NCBI RefSeq assembly: GCF_003464085.1
Contig: NZ_QSDR01000015.1
Coordinates: forward strand, 52,730 to 116,729
Direction: 5' to 3'
DNA: 64,000 nt
Origin: Clostridium sp. AM58-1XD
Lineage (GTDB): Bacteria; Bacillota; Clostridia; Lachnospirales; Lachnospiraceae
In this document: positions 25,000-34,651 of the stretch, in pieces
How the letters are laid out: every line of letters begins with the position of its first letter
Numbering within the stretch: position 1 is the first letter of the stretch
Notes under the pieces: generated by a model
The model's database searches: none
What the model was told of the DNA's origin: nothing
The model's input: only the letters and a program-made list of their open reading frames with translations
Program-made: the position numbers and the translations under genes

Positions 25000-26104
25000 T
25001 TATTTCTTAATTTCCACGTATTTCACAGGCTGGCTGTCCGCCCAGTTGACCCAGTCGTCGTCCACGTTATCGCTTCCGATAAACAGGCAAGGAATCTCCA
25101 TATTTGGCTTCTCCAGTTTTCCTTCTTCCAGAAGCTTGTACATATTCTGAACCAGAACCTTATTGATCGTAGAAACCATCTGGCCGCCGTTCCAACTGCC
25201 TCGCCGGATTTAATCAGTTCACATACCTCGTCCGATCCGTCTACTCCCACGATATTAACCTGGCCTGTAAGGCCGGCTGTTTTAACTGCTGACGCAACGC
25301 CCTGCGCGTTCGGGTCCTGGAAGCACCATGCTCCTGTAATATCAGGATCGGCAATGAGGAAATTGCTCATAACTTCAAAACATTTGTCCACCGTATGGGC
25401 CCCGTCTTCCACATTGACAATTTCAATATCCGGGTACTTCTCCTTCAGACAGTCATCACGTCCTGCCGCTCTCTGGCTGGCTACAGGATTGGTGCTGTTA
25501 TGGAACACTACCATTTTTCCCTTACCGCCCATGGCCTCTCCCAATGCATTCATAGCAAGATATCCCGCCTCATGGTTATCCGCCATAATCGTCATATCCG
25601 CGATTTCCATATTTGCCGTACTCTCCACGAGAATACACGGAATCCCTGCATCCACAATCTTCTGTACCGCTGCGCAGCTGCCTTCATAATCAATGGGCGT
25701 CAGGATAATCACATCGTATCCCTGGGTAATACAATCCTCCACGATAGACAACTCTCTCGTCACGTCCTGATTGCTGTCAAATGTAGTAACTTTGTCTTCC
25801 GGGTGAAGCTCTGCAACGTATTTTTCCAGGTATTCCTTGTTGGTTACAAAGTATGGAATCGTCAGGGTTTTTGTAATGAGGGCGATCTCCATAGGTTCCC
25901 TCTCTTTGTCCTTAGCACCCTGGGATTCTTCGCCGCCCGTATCTGTTTTCTCCTTTGTCTCCGCTGCCGTTTCCACAGACGTCTCAGCCGCTTTTTCCGT
26001 CTTCTCCGCCTCCGTGGCTCCTGACGATCCGCTGCCACAACCGGCTGCGGCCATTGCCGTTACCAGTACAAGTGCCATTAAGTTGATAATCTCTTTTTCA
26101 TCAT
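25000..26104 (-). pseudogene. Sugar-type ABC substrate-binding lipoprotein with two frameshifts
   Basis: A periplasmic-binding-protein-like lipoprotein of the ribose type (RbsB). The expected start ATGATGAAAAAG at 26104 has AAGGAGG upstream, but the frame closes after eight codons; one base missing near 26078 would join it to the lipoprotein signal (VLVTAMAAAGCGSG) and mature domain. The main frame then runs to about 25193, where the reading shifts: the expected C-terminus (NGGQMVSTINKV ... KYVEIKK, stop at 25000) is in another frame. All family segments are present, so this is either a recent pseudogene or two base-calling errors. It heads no operon itself but follows its permease gene. Confidence 0.8.
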
Positions 26105-26136
26105 AGTTCCTCCTTTTTTGTTTATATTGTGATCGG

Positions 26137-27183
26137 TTACGCTTGATCGGTCCCCGAAAAAGCTCCTTTTGTCCTCCTCTTTTTCTCCTTATTTTTATTC
26201 CTTTTTTTCTTATTCCCTTTCTTCACATATGTATCCACCAGAACCGCTGCGATAATGACAACCCCCTGGGCAATGTACTGGTAATAGTAATCCAGCTTCA
26301 GCAGGTTCATAACGTTGTTGATTACTCCCATAATCAGGGCGCCTATAAATGTTCCTCCGATCGTACCCGTACCTCCCGTAAAGCTTACGCCTCCCACAAC
26401 TGCGGCAGCGATCGCCGTCGTCTCATATCCGTTAGCTGCCGTCGGCTGCCCGGACGAAACTCTGGAAGCCAGAATAATACCTGCCAGCCCGGCCAGCACA
26501 CCGCTCAGCGTATAAACGACGATCAGGCATTTTCTCACATTAATTCCCGAATGTTCCGCCGCTTCCGAGTTGCCGCCGATCGCATACACATGCCTTCCGA
26601 ACCGTGTCCTGGCCAGCAGCACCCACATAATAAAATAAATAATAATCATTAAAACGACGGCATATGGAAGCTCAAAGACCATTTTCTCCGCCGAATTATA
26701 GAACTTCCAGCTTCCCGCTCCGATCTTTACAAATGCCTGGTTGGATACCATGATCGGTTTTCCCTCCGTGAACAGATATGCAAGCCCTCTCACCGCCATC
26801 TGGGTGGACAGCGTAATGATAAACGGAGGAACGTCCGTATATGCTACCAGAAGTCCGTTTGCAAGCCCGAAAATCAGGCTGACGATCAATGCGATCATCA
26901 TGCCGGTCTGAATCCCCATTCCCCATTCGGAACATGCTACTGCAAAAATACATCCGGACGCCGCGCAGACCGAGCCTACGGAAAGATCAATTCCGCCTGT
27001 CAAAAGGACGAGCGCCAGCGAAAGAGCCAGAATACCGCTCACACTGATCTGTCTCAGGATATTGACAAAGTTGCTCACCTGCAGAAAATTAGGCGCCATG
27101 AAGCTTGTAACAGCACACAGCACTACAAGCCCGATCAGAATGCCATAGTGCAAAGAAAAATACTTTTTCACCGCGTTTTTCAT
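26137..27183 (-). CDS. Ribose-type ABC transporter permease
   Basis: A 348-residue membrane protein of the RbsC/CUT2 permease family with about nine to ten helices. Family motifs are SGILALSLALVLLTGGIDLSVG, ending in the GGIDLSVG signature, and VVGGVSFTGGTGTIGGTFIG near the C-terminus. The C-terminal 30 residues are unusually lysine/arginine-rich. Its ATG overlaps the ATPase stop by one base (TAATG), so translation is coupled. It forms one importer with the ATPase upstream and the broken binding protein downstream. Confidence 0.9.
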   Translation of the reverse strand: MKNAVKKYFSLHYGILIGLVVLCAVTSFMAPNFLQVSNFVNILRQISVSGILALSLALVLLTGGIDLSVGSVCAASGCIFAVACSEWGMGIQTGMMIALIVSLIFGLANGLLVAYTDVPPFIITLSTQMAVRGLAYLFTEGKPIMVSNQAFVKIGAGSWKFYNSAEKMVFELPYAVVLMIIIYFIMWVLLARTRFGRHVYAIGGNSEAAEHSGINVRKCLIVVYTLSGVLAGLAGIILASRVSSGQPTAANGYETTAIAAAVVGGVSFTGGTGTIGGTFIGALIMGVINNVMNLLKLDYYYQYIAQGVVIIAAVLVDTYVKKGNKKKRNKNKEKKRRTKGAFSGTDQA

Positions 27184-28679
27184 TATTCATTCCTCCCTGT
27201 TGCATATTTCATAATTCCCGGCTGGGTCAGCTCTTCCGCTACCGAATCCAGTACGGTCATAATTCTGCCTTCATGCATGACAGCGACCCGGCTGGACAAA
27301 TTTATGATCTCAGGAAGATCCGAAGAAATCAGTATGATGGATATCCCCTGTTCCGCCAGTTTGAACATCAGGTCATAGATTTCCGCCTTAGCACCTACAT
27401 CGATTCCTCTTGTCGGCTCATCCATAATCAGAATCTCCGGTTTGGTAGCCAGCCATTTTGAGATGACAATCTTCTGCTGATTTCCTCCGCTCAGGCTTCC
27501 CGCCTCCTGCTCTGTATCCGCCATCTTTATAGACAGGCTGTTTTTGTATGTATTGATAATGTCGTCTTCTTTTTTTCTGTCAATAAACGGTCCTTTTATA
27601 AATTCTCTCAGCACAGTCAGAGTCAGATTGAAACCGACGCTGTTCATCAATACGAGACCAGCCTTTTTACGGTCTTCAGGGACCAGGGCGATATGCGCCC
27701 TTATGGCGTCCTGAGGCCGCTTTATTACAACCTTCTCCCCTTTCATAAAAAGTTCCCCTGAATCCAGTTCATCCAGGCCAAATATGGCCCTTGCAAGTTC
27801 CGTCCGCCCCGCTCCCACCAGACCGGACAATCCCAGAATCTCCCCCTTTCTCAGAGATATGCTCACATCCTTCAGCTTACTGTTTCTGAAATTCTTCACT
27901 TCCAGAACCACTTCTTTTCCCACCGGCTTGTTCTGAGAATACAGCTTTTCCAAAGGCCGCCCTACCATGAGTTCAATCAGCTCATCTTCCGTCGTTTCCT
28001 GTATTTTTTTAGTAGCTATATACTGGCCGTCGCGCAGTACGGTCACTCTGTCTCCAATCTCAAAGGTTTCGTTCATCCGATGTGAAACATAAATAACCAC
28101 GACTCCTTTTGCAGTCAGCGACCGTATCGTCTGAAACAGCGCCTGAACTTCTTTTTCCGTCAGGCTGGCCGTCGCCTCATCCAGAATCAGAATCTTCGCA
28201 TCCACGGACAATGCCCCGGCAATCTCTACCATCTGCTGCTGTGCAATGGAAAGCTCCGAAACCATCATGGAAGCATCAACATCCATATCCAGACTATCAA
28301 GCAGAAACTGGGCTTTCCTCTCCATCTCTTTAAAATCTACCAGCAGCCCCTTTGTGATCTCTCTTCCTCTGTAAATATTTTCCGCTATTGTCAAATCTTG
28401 ACAAAGGTGTATTTCTTGATATATCATAGAGATACCATATTGTATTGCGTCGACAGGATGTTTTACGTGGATTTCTTTTCCGTCAATAAAAATCTGTCCT
28501 GTATCCGCTTGGTGATTTCCAGTCAAAATCTTCAGAAGTGTCGACTTCCCTGCACCATTTTCCCCCATTAAAACGTGCACTTCTCCTGAAAAACAATCCA
28601 TGCTGAAATTCTGTAATGCCTGTACGCCTGAAAAGGACTTGCTGACATTCTTAACACTTAAGGTTGCTTTATCTGACAT
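27183..28679 (-). CDS. Ribose-type ABC transporter ATPase (two fused domains)
   Basis: A 498-residue RbsA/MglA-type ATPase with two nucleotide-binding domains. The first has Walker A GENGAGKST and LSIAQQQMVEIAGAL, with ILDEATASL. The second has GLVGAGRTE, the signature LSGGNQQK and IMDEPTRGIDVGAK. Such proteins energise CUT2 importers for pentoses, galactose, autoinducer-2 or nucleosides. It is the first gene of cassette 3 and is transcribed divergently from the GntR-type regulator. Confidence 0.92.
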   Translation of the reverse strand: MSDKATLSVKNVSKSFSGVQALQNFSMDCFSGEVHVLMGENGAGKSTLLKILTGNHQADTGQIFIDGKEIHVKHPVDAIQYGISMIYQEIHLCQDLTIAENIYRGREITKGLLVDFKEMERKAQFLLDSLDMDVDASMMVSELSIAQQQMVEIAGALSVDAKILILDEATASLTEKEVQALFQTIRSLTAKGVVVIYVSHRMNETFEIGDRVTVLRDGQYIATKKIQETTEDELIELMVGRPLEKLYSQNKPVGKEVVLEVKNFRNSKLKDVSISLRKGEILGLSGLVGAGRTELARAIFGLDELDSGELFMKGEKVVIKRPQDAIRAHIALVPEDRKKAGLVLMNSVGFNLTLTVLREFIKGPFIDRKKEDDIINTYKNSLSIKMADTEQEAGSLSGGNQQKIVISKWLATKPEILIMDEPTRGIDVGAKAEIYDLMFKLAEQGISIILISSDLPEIINLSSRVAVMHEGRIMTVLDSVAEELTQPGIMKYATGRNE

Positions 28680-28708
28680 GTGATCACGACCTTTCTGTAT
28701 GATTTGTC

Positions 28709-28734
28709 TGTCGACAATCCGTTGACTGTCGACA
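28709..28734. promoter_or_regulatory. Paired TGTCGACA operator candidate
   Basis: Two copies of the perfect palindrome TGTCGACA, at 28709-28716 and 28727-28734, lie in the divergent gap between the ATPase and the GntR-type regulator. Their spacing of 18 bases places them on nearly the same helix face. They are good candidates for the regulator's binding site. Confidence 0.55.
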
Positions 28735-28790
28735 GCTTGGGCTTTAAATTAATTCATGTATAATAATACATGAAAACTAGGAGGAAAATA

Positions 28791-29436
28791 ATGGATTCGA
28801 TCGAGAAAAAACTGCCGTATCATATTCAGGCATACAACCTGATTAAAAATGACATTTTAAATCACAGGCTGCTTGGAGGGGATAAAATTAATGAAAGTAC
28901 TCTGTCGCGTGTCTTTAAAATCAGCCGCAGCCCTGTCCGTGAAGCGCTGCGCATGCTGGAGCGGGATAAGCTACTTGTAAACTCTCCTTATGGCTGATCG
29001 TCAATCCTCTGCCGACTGCCGATATCAGGGAGCTGTACGTAAGCCGCATGATGATTGAATCCTTCGCAGCAAAGCTGGCGGCAGAAACCATCACTCAGGA
29101 ACACCTGGCTTATCTGTCCACTTGCATTGGCCTTGCAGAAGAAGCCCAGGCCCAGGGAAATGTGCGGAGCTACTGAATCATAATACAAACTTTCACGAAT
29201 TAATTGTATCTTTATGCGGGAACAGTTTCATACAGAACTTTCACGATATTAACAGAAACCTGATTATTTTGTCCCGTTCCAATGAACTCTTCCACCGCAG
29301 TGATGCCGATTATTCATCGGAACACCGCCAGATTCTGGAAGCTCTGCGCAGTCACGACGGCTCTTTGGCCGAATCCCGCATGCGCGTACACATTCAAAAC
29401 GATCTGGATTACTATCTGGAACACGTAAACAAATAA
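28791..29436 (+). pseudogene. GntR/FadR-family regulator with two frameshifts
   Basis: The N-terminal winged-helix domain (LPYHIQAYNLIKNDI, ISRSPVREALRMLERD) is typical GntR. The frame closes at 28997; shifting at about 28990 recovers LIVNPLPTADIRELYVSR and a second shift near 29165 recovers AELLNHNTNFHELI and the rest of an FCD ligand-binding domain ending at 29436. All segments are present in the right order, so the gene was recently intact or was mis-sequenced at two points. AGGAGG precedes ATG 28791. It would control the divergent ABC cassette. Confidence 0.8.
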
Positions 29437-29497
29437 TTCAAATTCAATAGAAGATTACGTTTATGTTATAAACAAGGTCTTTCCTGAAAAGGAAAAA

Positions 29498-29531
29498 GGG
29501 GGCTGAAAGTCATTTTCAGCGCCTTTTCTTC
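29498..29531 (+). terminator. Intrinsic terminator after the GntR gene
   Basis: GGCTGAAA pairs with TTTCAGC(G)CC around a short loop, followed by TTTTCTTCTT. It lies about 60 bases after the regulator's stop, on the plus strand. Confidence 0.65.
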
Positions 29532-29781
29532 TTCACCGGCAGCTGACGGCCGTTTATACTGCCTGCGGTCGTGATGGGCACTGAATCGCATATGTTCGAG
29601 TCCGGTGCCTTTTATTTTGTCTTAATTATAAGTCCCTTCAACCATCTTTGTCAAACTATTCTTACTAATTATGTATATTTTCAGCATATACTTGCATTAT
29701 CATCGACCGTCGACAGCTATTTTTGTGCAGTTTTTATACTTTTCCATATTTTTTTATCTTTCGTTTGGTTATTAATTATTT

Positions 29782-29900
29782 GAGGGCGTTGCAAAAGTCG
29801 AATCCGTATTGCCGCCGATACCAGATTTCGTTCCAGGCAGTAGCCAAGTCACTACATCTGGTATCGGCGGCAATGCTCTATTTCTTTTTGCAACATCCTC
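29782..29900 (-). repeat. Structured palindromic repeat, copy 2
   Basis: A 119-base copy in opposite orientation to copy 1. The outer arms are GAGGGCGTTGCAAAA and TTTTTGCAACATCCTC. The stem TTGCCGCCGATACCAGA pairs with TCTGGTATCGGCGGCAA, a different sequence from copy 1 but equally complementary. The core TTCGTTCCAGGCAGT...CACT is conserved as the reverse complement. It lies in the roughly 570-base gap between the regulator and the amidohydrolase. Confidence 0.88.
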
Positions 29901-29938
29901 AACAAATTGCGGAATTTCAATTCGGCGAACATGAGAGA

Positions 29939-29973
29939 GGCCGTTTTACAGTCTCTGAAACTGCAAAACGGCC
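29939..29973. terminator. Strong hairpin, probable terminator
   Basis: GGCCGTTTTACAG pairs with CTGCAAAACGGCC around a 9-base loop. On the plus strand a T-rich tail (CATTTCGTTTTATTTTA) follows. It lies 30 bases past the stop of the minus-strand amidohydrolase and could end transcription from either side. Confidence 0.55.
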
Positions 29974-30005
29974 CATTTCGTTTTATTTTATTATCTGCTT
30001 TCCAG

Positions 30006-30968
30006 CTAACATGATCCCACTTTTCCAAACCAGACCTTGTCTGCCGTCCTTCCCAGTACGTCTTCCATCTCCTCATCCGTAAGAAAATCGCTGTGTCTCG
30101 TAAAGCAGGTCACATGCTGTTCATACGTACATGCTCTCAGTACAGTCGGCGCATCGCTTCCCCACATCAGGCGTCCGATTGCCCCCTGTTCCTTTACGGT
30201 GCGTACCACATTCTGCATGGATGGGTAAGGATACTCGTCAAAACCACTGACCATCATTGGTATCCCCGACAAGTCAAACCAGACATTTTCATTGTATTCC
30301 AGAATTGACAGCGTCTTTTTCAGGCAGTTATAGTTTCTGTCCCTGTGTTCTTCCGGATCCCATAAGCGGCTGACCCCCAGATGGGGAATGATTATTTTCA
30401 GCTCCGGATACCGTCTGGCCACCTCCAGCATTTGATCAATAGGGTAATCGTATACGCCCTTTCCCCACCCCATATCAATCACAAAATATCGGTCGTATTT
30501 GAGGATTTCCTCGAATACAAAGCTATTTTCAGGCGCCGTCATATCAAATGGAATATCCGGAGCTTCAAACTTGAGCCCCTTATATCCATATTCTCCCAGG
30601 CACAGTCCGGCTGTTTCCAAATAGGATTTTTTATCCTGTGGATTCGGAATTCCCACCGTCACATATTTGTCGGGATTCTTTGATATAATTTCGTTAATAT
30701 ATTCATACTGCTCCCCGTAGCACGGCGTCTGCAGGAGAACCGCTTTATCAAATCCCAGCAGCTCTTCATATCGCTGCAGCACCTCGATCTGGCAGCTGCA
30801 ATCTGCAAATTCCGGCGGAAGGAACTGAATCACTTCGTCTCCGATTTTCGTCTGTCCCCAGCTCAGAGCCTTATTCGTCATTGTGTCGAACCGTCTTCCG
30901 TCCAGTTTCTCCCACACATGGCCGTGAGCTTCGATAAACAGCATGTCTTTTCCTCTTACATGTATCAT
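30006..30968 (-). CDS. Amidohydrolase-2 family metal-dependent hydrolase
   Basis: A 320-residue TIM-barrel hydrolase of the amidohydrolase_2 type. Visible metal/active-site elements are HxH in EAHGHVW (residues 13-19), a central LKFEAPDIPFD, His in IIPHLGVSRLWDP (about 200) and the catalytic Asp in LMWGSDAPT. These enzymes hydrolyse lactones or decarboxylate ring acids; the substrate is unknown. The start MIHVRG is conserved in the close paralogue at 50380, which supports 30968 over the internal ATG at 30944. It is the last gene of ABC cassette 1, so it likely acts on the imported substrate. Confidence 0.85.
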   Translation of the reverse strand: MIHVRGKDMLFIEAHGHVWEKLDGRRFDTMTNKALSWGQTKIGDEVIQFLPPEFADCSCQIEVLQRYEELLGFDKAVLLQTPCYGEQYEYINEIISKNPDKYVTVGIPNPQDKKSYLETAGLCLGEYGYKGLKFEAPDIPFDMTAPENSFVFEEILKYDRYFVIDMGWGKGVYDYPIDQMLEVARRYPELKIIIPHLGVSRLWDPEEHRDRNYNCLKKTLSILEYNENVWFDLSGIPMMVSGFDEYPYPSMQNVVRTVKEQGAIGRLMWGSDAPTVLRACTYEQHVTCFTRHSDFLTDEEMEDVLGRTADKVWFGKVGSC

Positions 30969-31004
30969 TTCTGCACGTTCCTCTCTGTTGCTTTTCTTAT
31001 TTTT

Positions 31005-32066
31005 TTACTGCCATTCCAGATACGTTTTTGCATTTTCTGCAGTTACTACATCACATCCCGTATTAATGACACGTTCAACATCTTCTCCCGCCATATACTT
31101 CTCAATGGCATCCACAACCATACGTCCCATCGTCGCCGGCTTCTGGGCGATCGTTACATCGATGGTTCCTTCCAGCACCTTCTGGGCTGCATCCGGCTGG
31201 CCGTCGAATCCGCAGACCTTTACCTGCTCTTTCTTATTGGCTGCTTCCACTGCCTGCCCCGCTCCAATTGCCATCATGTCATCTACCGCAAAAATGCCGG
31301 CCAGGTTCGGATACGCTGTTAAGAAATTTTCTGCTACCGTCATACCCTGTGACAGATCACCGTTTGCATAATCGCTTGTAACTACTTCAACGTCAGGATA
31401 CTCTGCAATTGCTTCCATAAATCCTTTGTATCTCTGTGTCGTCGCATCGTTTCCGGCAGCGCCGTCTACAATGGCAACCTGGCCTTTTACATTTTCTCCG
31501 AACCACTTGGCTGCAATCTTTCCACCTTCAAAGTTATCGGTCCCGATATATGTAACATAATTGCTTTCATCCGCTCCTGAGTCCACCAGGAATACAGGAA
31601 TTCCCTTGGAATCCGCTTTATTGATTACATCTACAATCGCCGTTTTGTCGCACGGTCCCAAAACGAGTGCGTCTACGTTTGCCTCTACAAAGGCTTCCGC
31701 TATACTCACCTGTTTATCTACTTCCGTCGATGCATCCGGCGCATTGCACTTGAATTCGAATCCAGCTTCTGCTGCAGCCTCTTCCATCGCATCCCGGATT
31801 GCTACGAAATAGGGATTTCCCAGCTGCTTCGGCACGAATGCGATGACTTTTTTCTTTCCCGTGTCTTCCTTTTCGCCGGATTGTGCCTTTTCTCCAGCCG
31901 CTTCCGTCTGTTCAGCTTCCGTCTCTTTTTTCTCCGTGCTCTCCTGTGTCTTTTCTGCGGTCTGCGCCGCCGTCTCCTTTCCCGATCCCGGACCGCTGCA
32001 CCCTGCTGCCGCCAATGCCATTGCTGCTGCCAACCCCACTGCTAATACCTTTCTCATTCTTGCCAT
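31005..32066 (-). CDS. Ribose-type ABC substrate-binding lipoprotein
   Basis: A 353-residue type I periplasmic-binding protein (RbsB-like). The lipoprotein signal ends AAAGCSGPG with the cysteine at about residue 23. A Glu/Lys/Ala/Thr-rich linker of about 40 residues precedes the folded domain, which begins KKVIAFVPKQLGNPYF. Later motifs are ADSKGIPVFLVDSG and AGIFAVDDMMAIGAGQAVE. It is anchored outside the membrane and delivers substrate to the permease encoded directly upstream. AAGGAGG precedes the ATG. Confidence 0.9.
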   Translation of the reverse strand: MARMRKVLAVGLAAAMALAAAGCSGPGSGKETAAQTAEKTQESTEKKETEAEQTEAAGEKAQSGEKEDTGKKKVIAFVPKQLGNPYFVAIRDAMEEAAAEAGFEFKCNAPDASTEVDKQVSIAEAFVEANVDALVLGPCDKTAIVDVINKADSKGIPVFLVDSGADESNYVTYIGTDNFEGGKIAAKWFGENVKGQVAIVDGAAGNDATTQRYKGFMEAIAEYPDVEVVTSDYANGDLSQGMTVAENFLTAYPNLAGIFAVDDMMAIGAGQAVEAANKKEQVKVCGFDGQPDAAQKVLEGTIDVTIAQKPATMGRMVVDAIEKYMAGEDVERVINTGCDVVTAENAKTYLEWQ

Positions 32067-32081
32067 GTTTTTTTCCTCCTT

Positions 32082-33056
32082 TTATTTTTTAGCTGCCAGC
32101 CTTCTCCTGGTAACATCCAGTGAAACTGCACAGACAATAATGAGTCCCAATACAATCTGTGTAAAAAAGCTTCCTACGCCTAAAAGTACCAAACCGTTTC
32201 GGATAACCGCTATGATAACCGCGCCGATCAGCGTACCGAAAATTCCGCCTTCTCCTCCTGAAATACTTGTTCCTCCGATAACAACGGCTGCTATCGCTTC
32301 CATTTCGTAACTCTGTCCGGCCGTAGGCTGTGCTGCACTCAGCCTGGACAAATAAACCATTGCCGCCATGCCGATACAGATTCCTGAAATGATATATACT
32401 TTAATCAGGTTCTTTTCCACTTTTACGCCGGAAAGCCGGGCCGTGGCCTCATTGGAACCGATAGCGAATATATACCTTCCTGTTGCCGTATGGCTTAGAA
32501 TGATATAAGCAATGATGCCGATAGCCAGGAATATGTAAACAGGCACCGGAATACCGGCCAGAAACCCCTGTCCGATAAATTTAAAGTTTTCATGTTTGAC
32601 TGCAACCTGAGTTGAATTCGTTATGTACAAGGTGAATCCTCTGACTACATACATGGAGCCAAGCGTCATAATAAAAGCAGGTATTTTTACAAAAGCGATC
32701 ACGATTCCGTTGATTAGTCCGACCGCCGCCCCTGTCATGACAGCCGCCAGAATACCCAGCCACATATTTCCTGTTCCGTTTATTGTCAGACAGCCGGTTA
32801 CGCAGCACAGGGCCAGCAGAGAGCCTTGAGACAGGTCGATTCCCCCTGTAATGATAACAAATGTCATTCCTACCCCCATGATGGCGTATACAGCCGCCTG
32901 GCGGAGAACCTGCATAATATTGTCGACGCTCATAAATGTTTCCGTAAATACTGAAAGGAAAATTATAATTATGATAAGCGGAAGCAACGACCCAAATCCT
33001 GAAATCCCCGTAATTTTCTTCCATCCCCACTCTTTTTCTGAAATCTTTTTATTCAT
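32082..33056 (-). CDS. Ribose-type ABC transporter permease
   Basis: A 324-residue CUT2 permease. Family motifs are IMGVGMTFVIITGGIDLSQG and a C-terminal VVIGGTSISGGEGGIFGT segment. I prefer ATG 33056 with AGGAGG five bases upstream over GTG 33059. Its start overlaps the ATPase gene's end by eight bases, indicating coupled translation. Confidence 0.9.
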   Translation of the reverse strand: MNKKISEKEWGWKKITGISGFGSLLPLIIIIIFLSVFTETFMSVDNIMQVLRQAAVYAIMGVGMTFVIITGGIDLSQGSLLALCCVTGCLTINGTGNMWLGILAAVMTGAAVGLINGIVIAFVKIPAFIMTLGSMYVVRGFTLYITNSTQVAVKHENFKFIGQGFLAGIPVPVYIFLAIGIIAYIILSHTATGRYIFAIGSNEATARLSGVKVEKNLIKVYIISGICIGMAAMVYLSRLSAAQPTAGQSYEMEAIAAVVIGGTSISGGEGGIFGTLIGAVIIAVIRNGLVLLGVGSFFTQIVLGLIIVCAVSLDVTRRRLAAKK

Positions 33057-34562
33057 CACGGCCTCCTAACGCATAGTACATAATATTTTCCTGTGTAGCT
33101 TCTTTCCTGTCTATTATCTTCTTAATTGACCCTTCATGAAATACGGCTATCCTGTCACAGATTCCAAGTATTTCCGGAAGTTCCGACGAAATCACAATTA
33201 CGGCGTTTCCTCCTGACACCAGGTCGTTGATAATCCCATAAATTTCGCTCTTGGCTCCAACATCGATTCCTCTGGTCGGTTCGTCGAAAATATAAATGCT
33301 GGATTTGGCACACAGCCATTTTGCAAATACCACCTTCTGCTGATTTCCCCCTGACAAAAACTTTACCTGTTTATCAGAAGAGGTGGTTTTTATATGCAGC
33401 TGATCCGTGTAATGGTCCACTGCCTCCCCTTCCCGTTTCCCGCTCAAAAGAAATTTTCCCTTCATACTGCCAAGTGACGAGAACACGATATTCCAGGCGA
33501 TGCTTTTGTTCAGCACGAGTCCTTCTTCTTTTCTATTTTCCGGAAGCAGTCCGATTCCGGCTTTAATCGCTTCGTGCGGAGAGCGTATGTTGACTTGTCT
33601 GCCGTCAATCAATATCTGACCGCCGGTCCGCCTGAGACTCCGAATACCGCCTTTGCCGTCTCCGACCTGCCTGCGCCCACGAGACCGGAAAATCCTAGCA
33701 CTTCACCCCTTTTCACCTGAAAGCTCACATCTTGAACCAGTCCCGGAACAGTAATATTTTTCGCTTCCAGAAGAACATCCCCAATGACAGCTTTCCTTTT
33801 AGGGAACTGTTCGTCCAGAGGTCTGCCTACGATATAGGAAATGATGTTCTCAATCTCCATCGCGCGCACGTCTTCGATGCGGACGACAAATTTACCATCT
33901 CTGAGAACGGTTCCGCTGTTGCCGATCTGCTTGATCTCCTCCATCCGATGGGAAATATAAATAAATGTAACGCCTTTTTTCTGCATTCTCCGTATGATAG
34001 AAAAGAGATTATCGATTTCCTTATCAGACAGGGACGAGGTCGGCTCATCCAGAATTACAATCTGTGGATTCTGAGAAAATACTTTTACGATCTCTACCAG
34101 CTGCTGCCCCGCTACGGTCAGTTTCTTTACTCTGATGTCCGGGTCCAGTTCCACCCCTAGCTCCTGTCCCCACCGAATGGTTTCTGACCTCATTTTTTTC
34201 CAGTCCACCAGGCCTGACCTGTTTTTAATTTCCCTCGTCAGAAAAATATTTTCTGCTACCGTCATATGAGGCACAAGGCTGTTTTCCTGAAAAACCGTAC
34301 CGATATTTAACTTCCTGGCCTCCCTGATATCACAGACGTTTACCCGTTCTCCGTTGATCAGAATTTCCCCTTCTTCCGCATGGTATACGCCTGTCAAAAT
34401 TTTCATAAGGGTTGATTTTCCTGCTCCGTTTTCCCCCAGAATGCAGTGCACTTCTCCCCTATTGATAAAAAAAGAAACATCTTCAAGAACCTTTACCCCT
34501 GAAAACTGTTTTGTAATATGCCGAAATTCCACAATCGGCCTTTCCTTCCCCTGGTCTCCCAA
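33049..34562 (-). pseudogene. Ribose-type ABC ATPase interrupted by a frameshift
   Basis: A two-domain RbsA-type ATPase: first domain GENGAGKSTLMKILTG and VAGQQLVEIVKVFS, second domain LSGGNQQKVVFAKWL and FDEPTRGIDVGAK. The frame breaks near 33634 inside the second domain's start. One base missing before CTCAGG explains it, since the other frame continues LRRTGGQILIDGRQV. Both halves are otherwise full length. The start may be TTG 34562 or, more likely, GTG 34532 with GGAAAGG six bases upstream. If the shift is real, cassette 1 cannot transport. Confidence 0.85.
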
Positions 34563-34591
34563 TCAGACACACCCTTTCTCTCGTTAAAGTC

Positions 34592-34617
34592 GTTAAGTTA
34601 ATCGTTTGACTAACTTT
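34592..34617. promoter_or_regulatory. LacI-type operator before ABC cassette 1
   Basis: The string AAGTTAATCGTTTGACT, within a larger imperfect palindrome GTTAAG...CTAACTTT, lies about 30 bases before the ATPase gene. The same 17-base string recurs in front of the LacI gene at 35844. The centre AAACGATTAA (reverse strand) is the A-AACG-TT pattern of LacI-family sites. Confidence 0.75.
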
Positions 34618-34651
34618 AATTTTAGCAAAGACACCGAAATGTCTTTGCTTT

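Noticed and set aside
29577..29612. GTTCGAGTCCGGTGCC resembles the 3' end of a tRNA gene.
   Set aside because: The T-stem does not pair and no anticodon or D arm lies upstream. The GGCAC/GTGCC arms fit a simple hairpin with a T-rich tail better.
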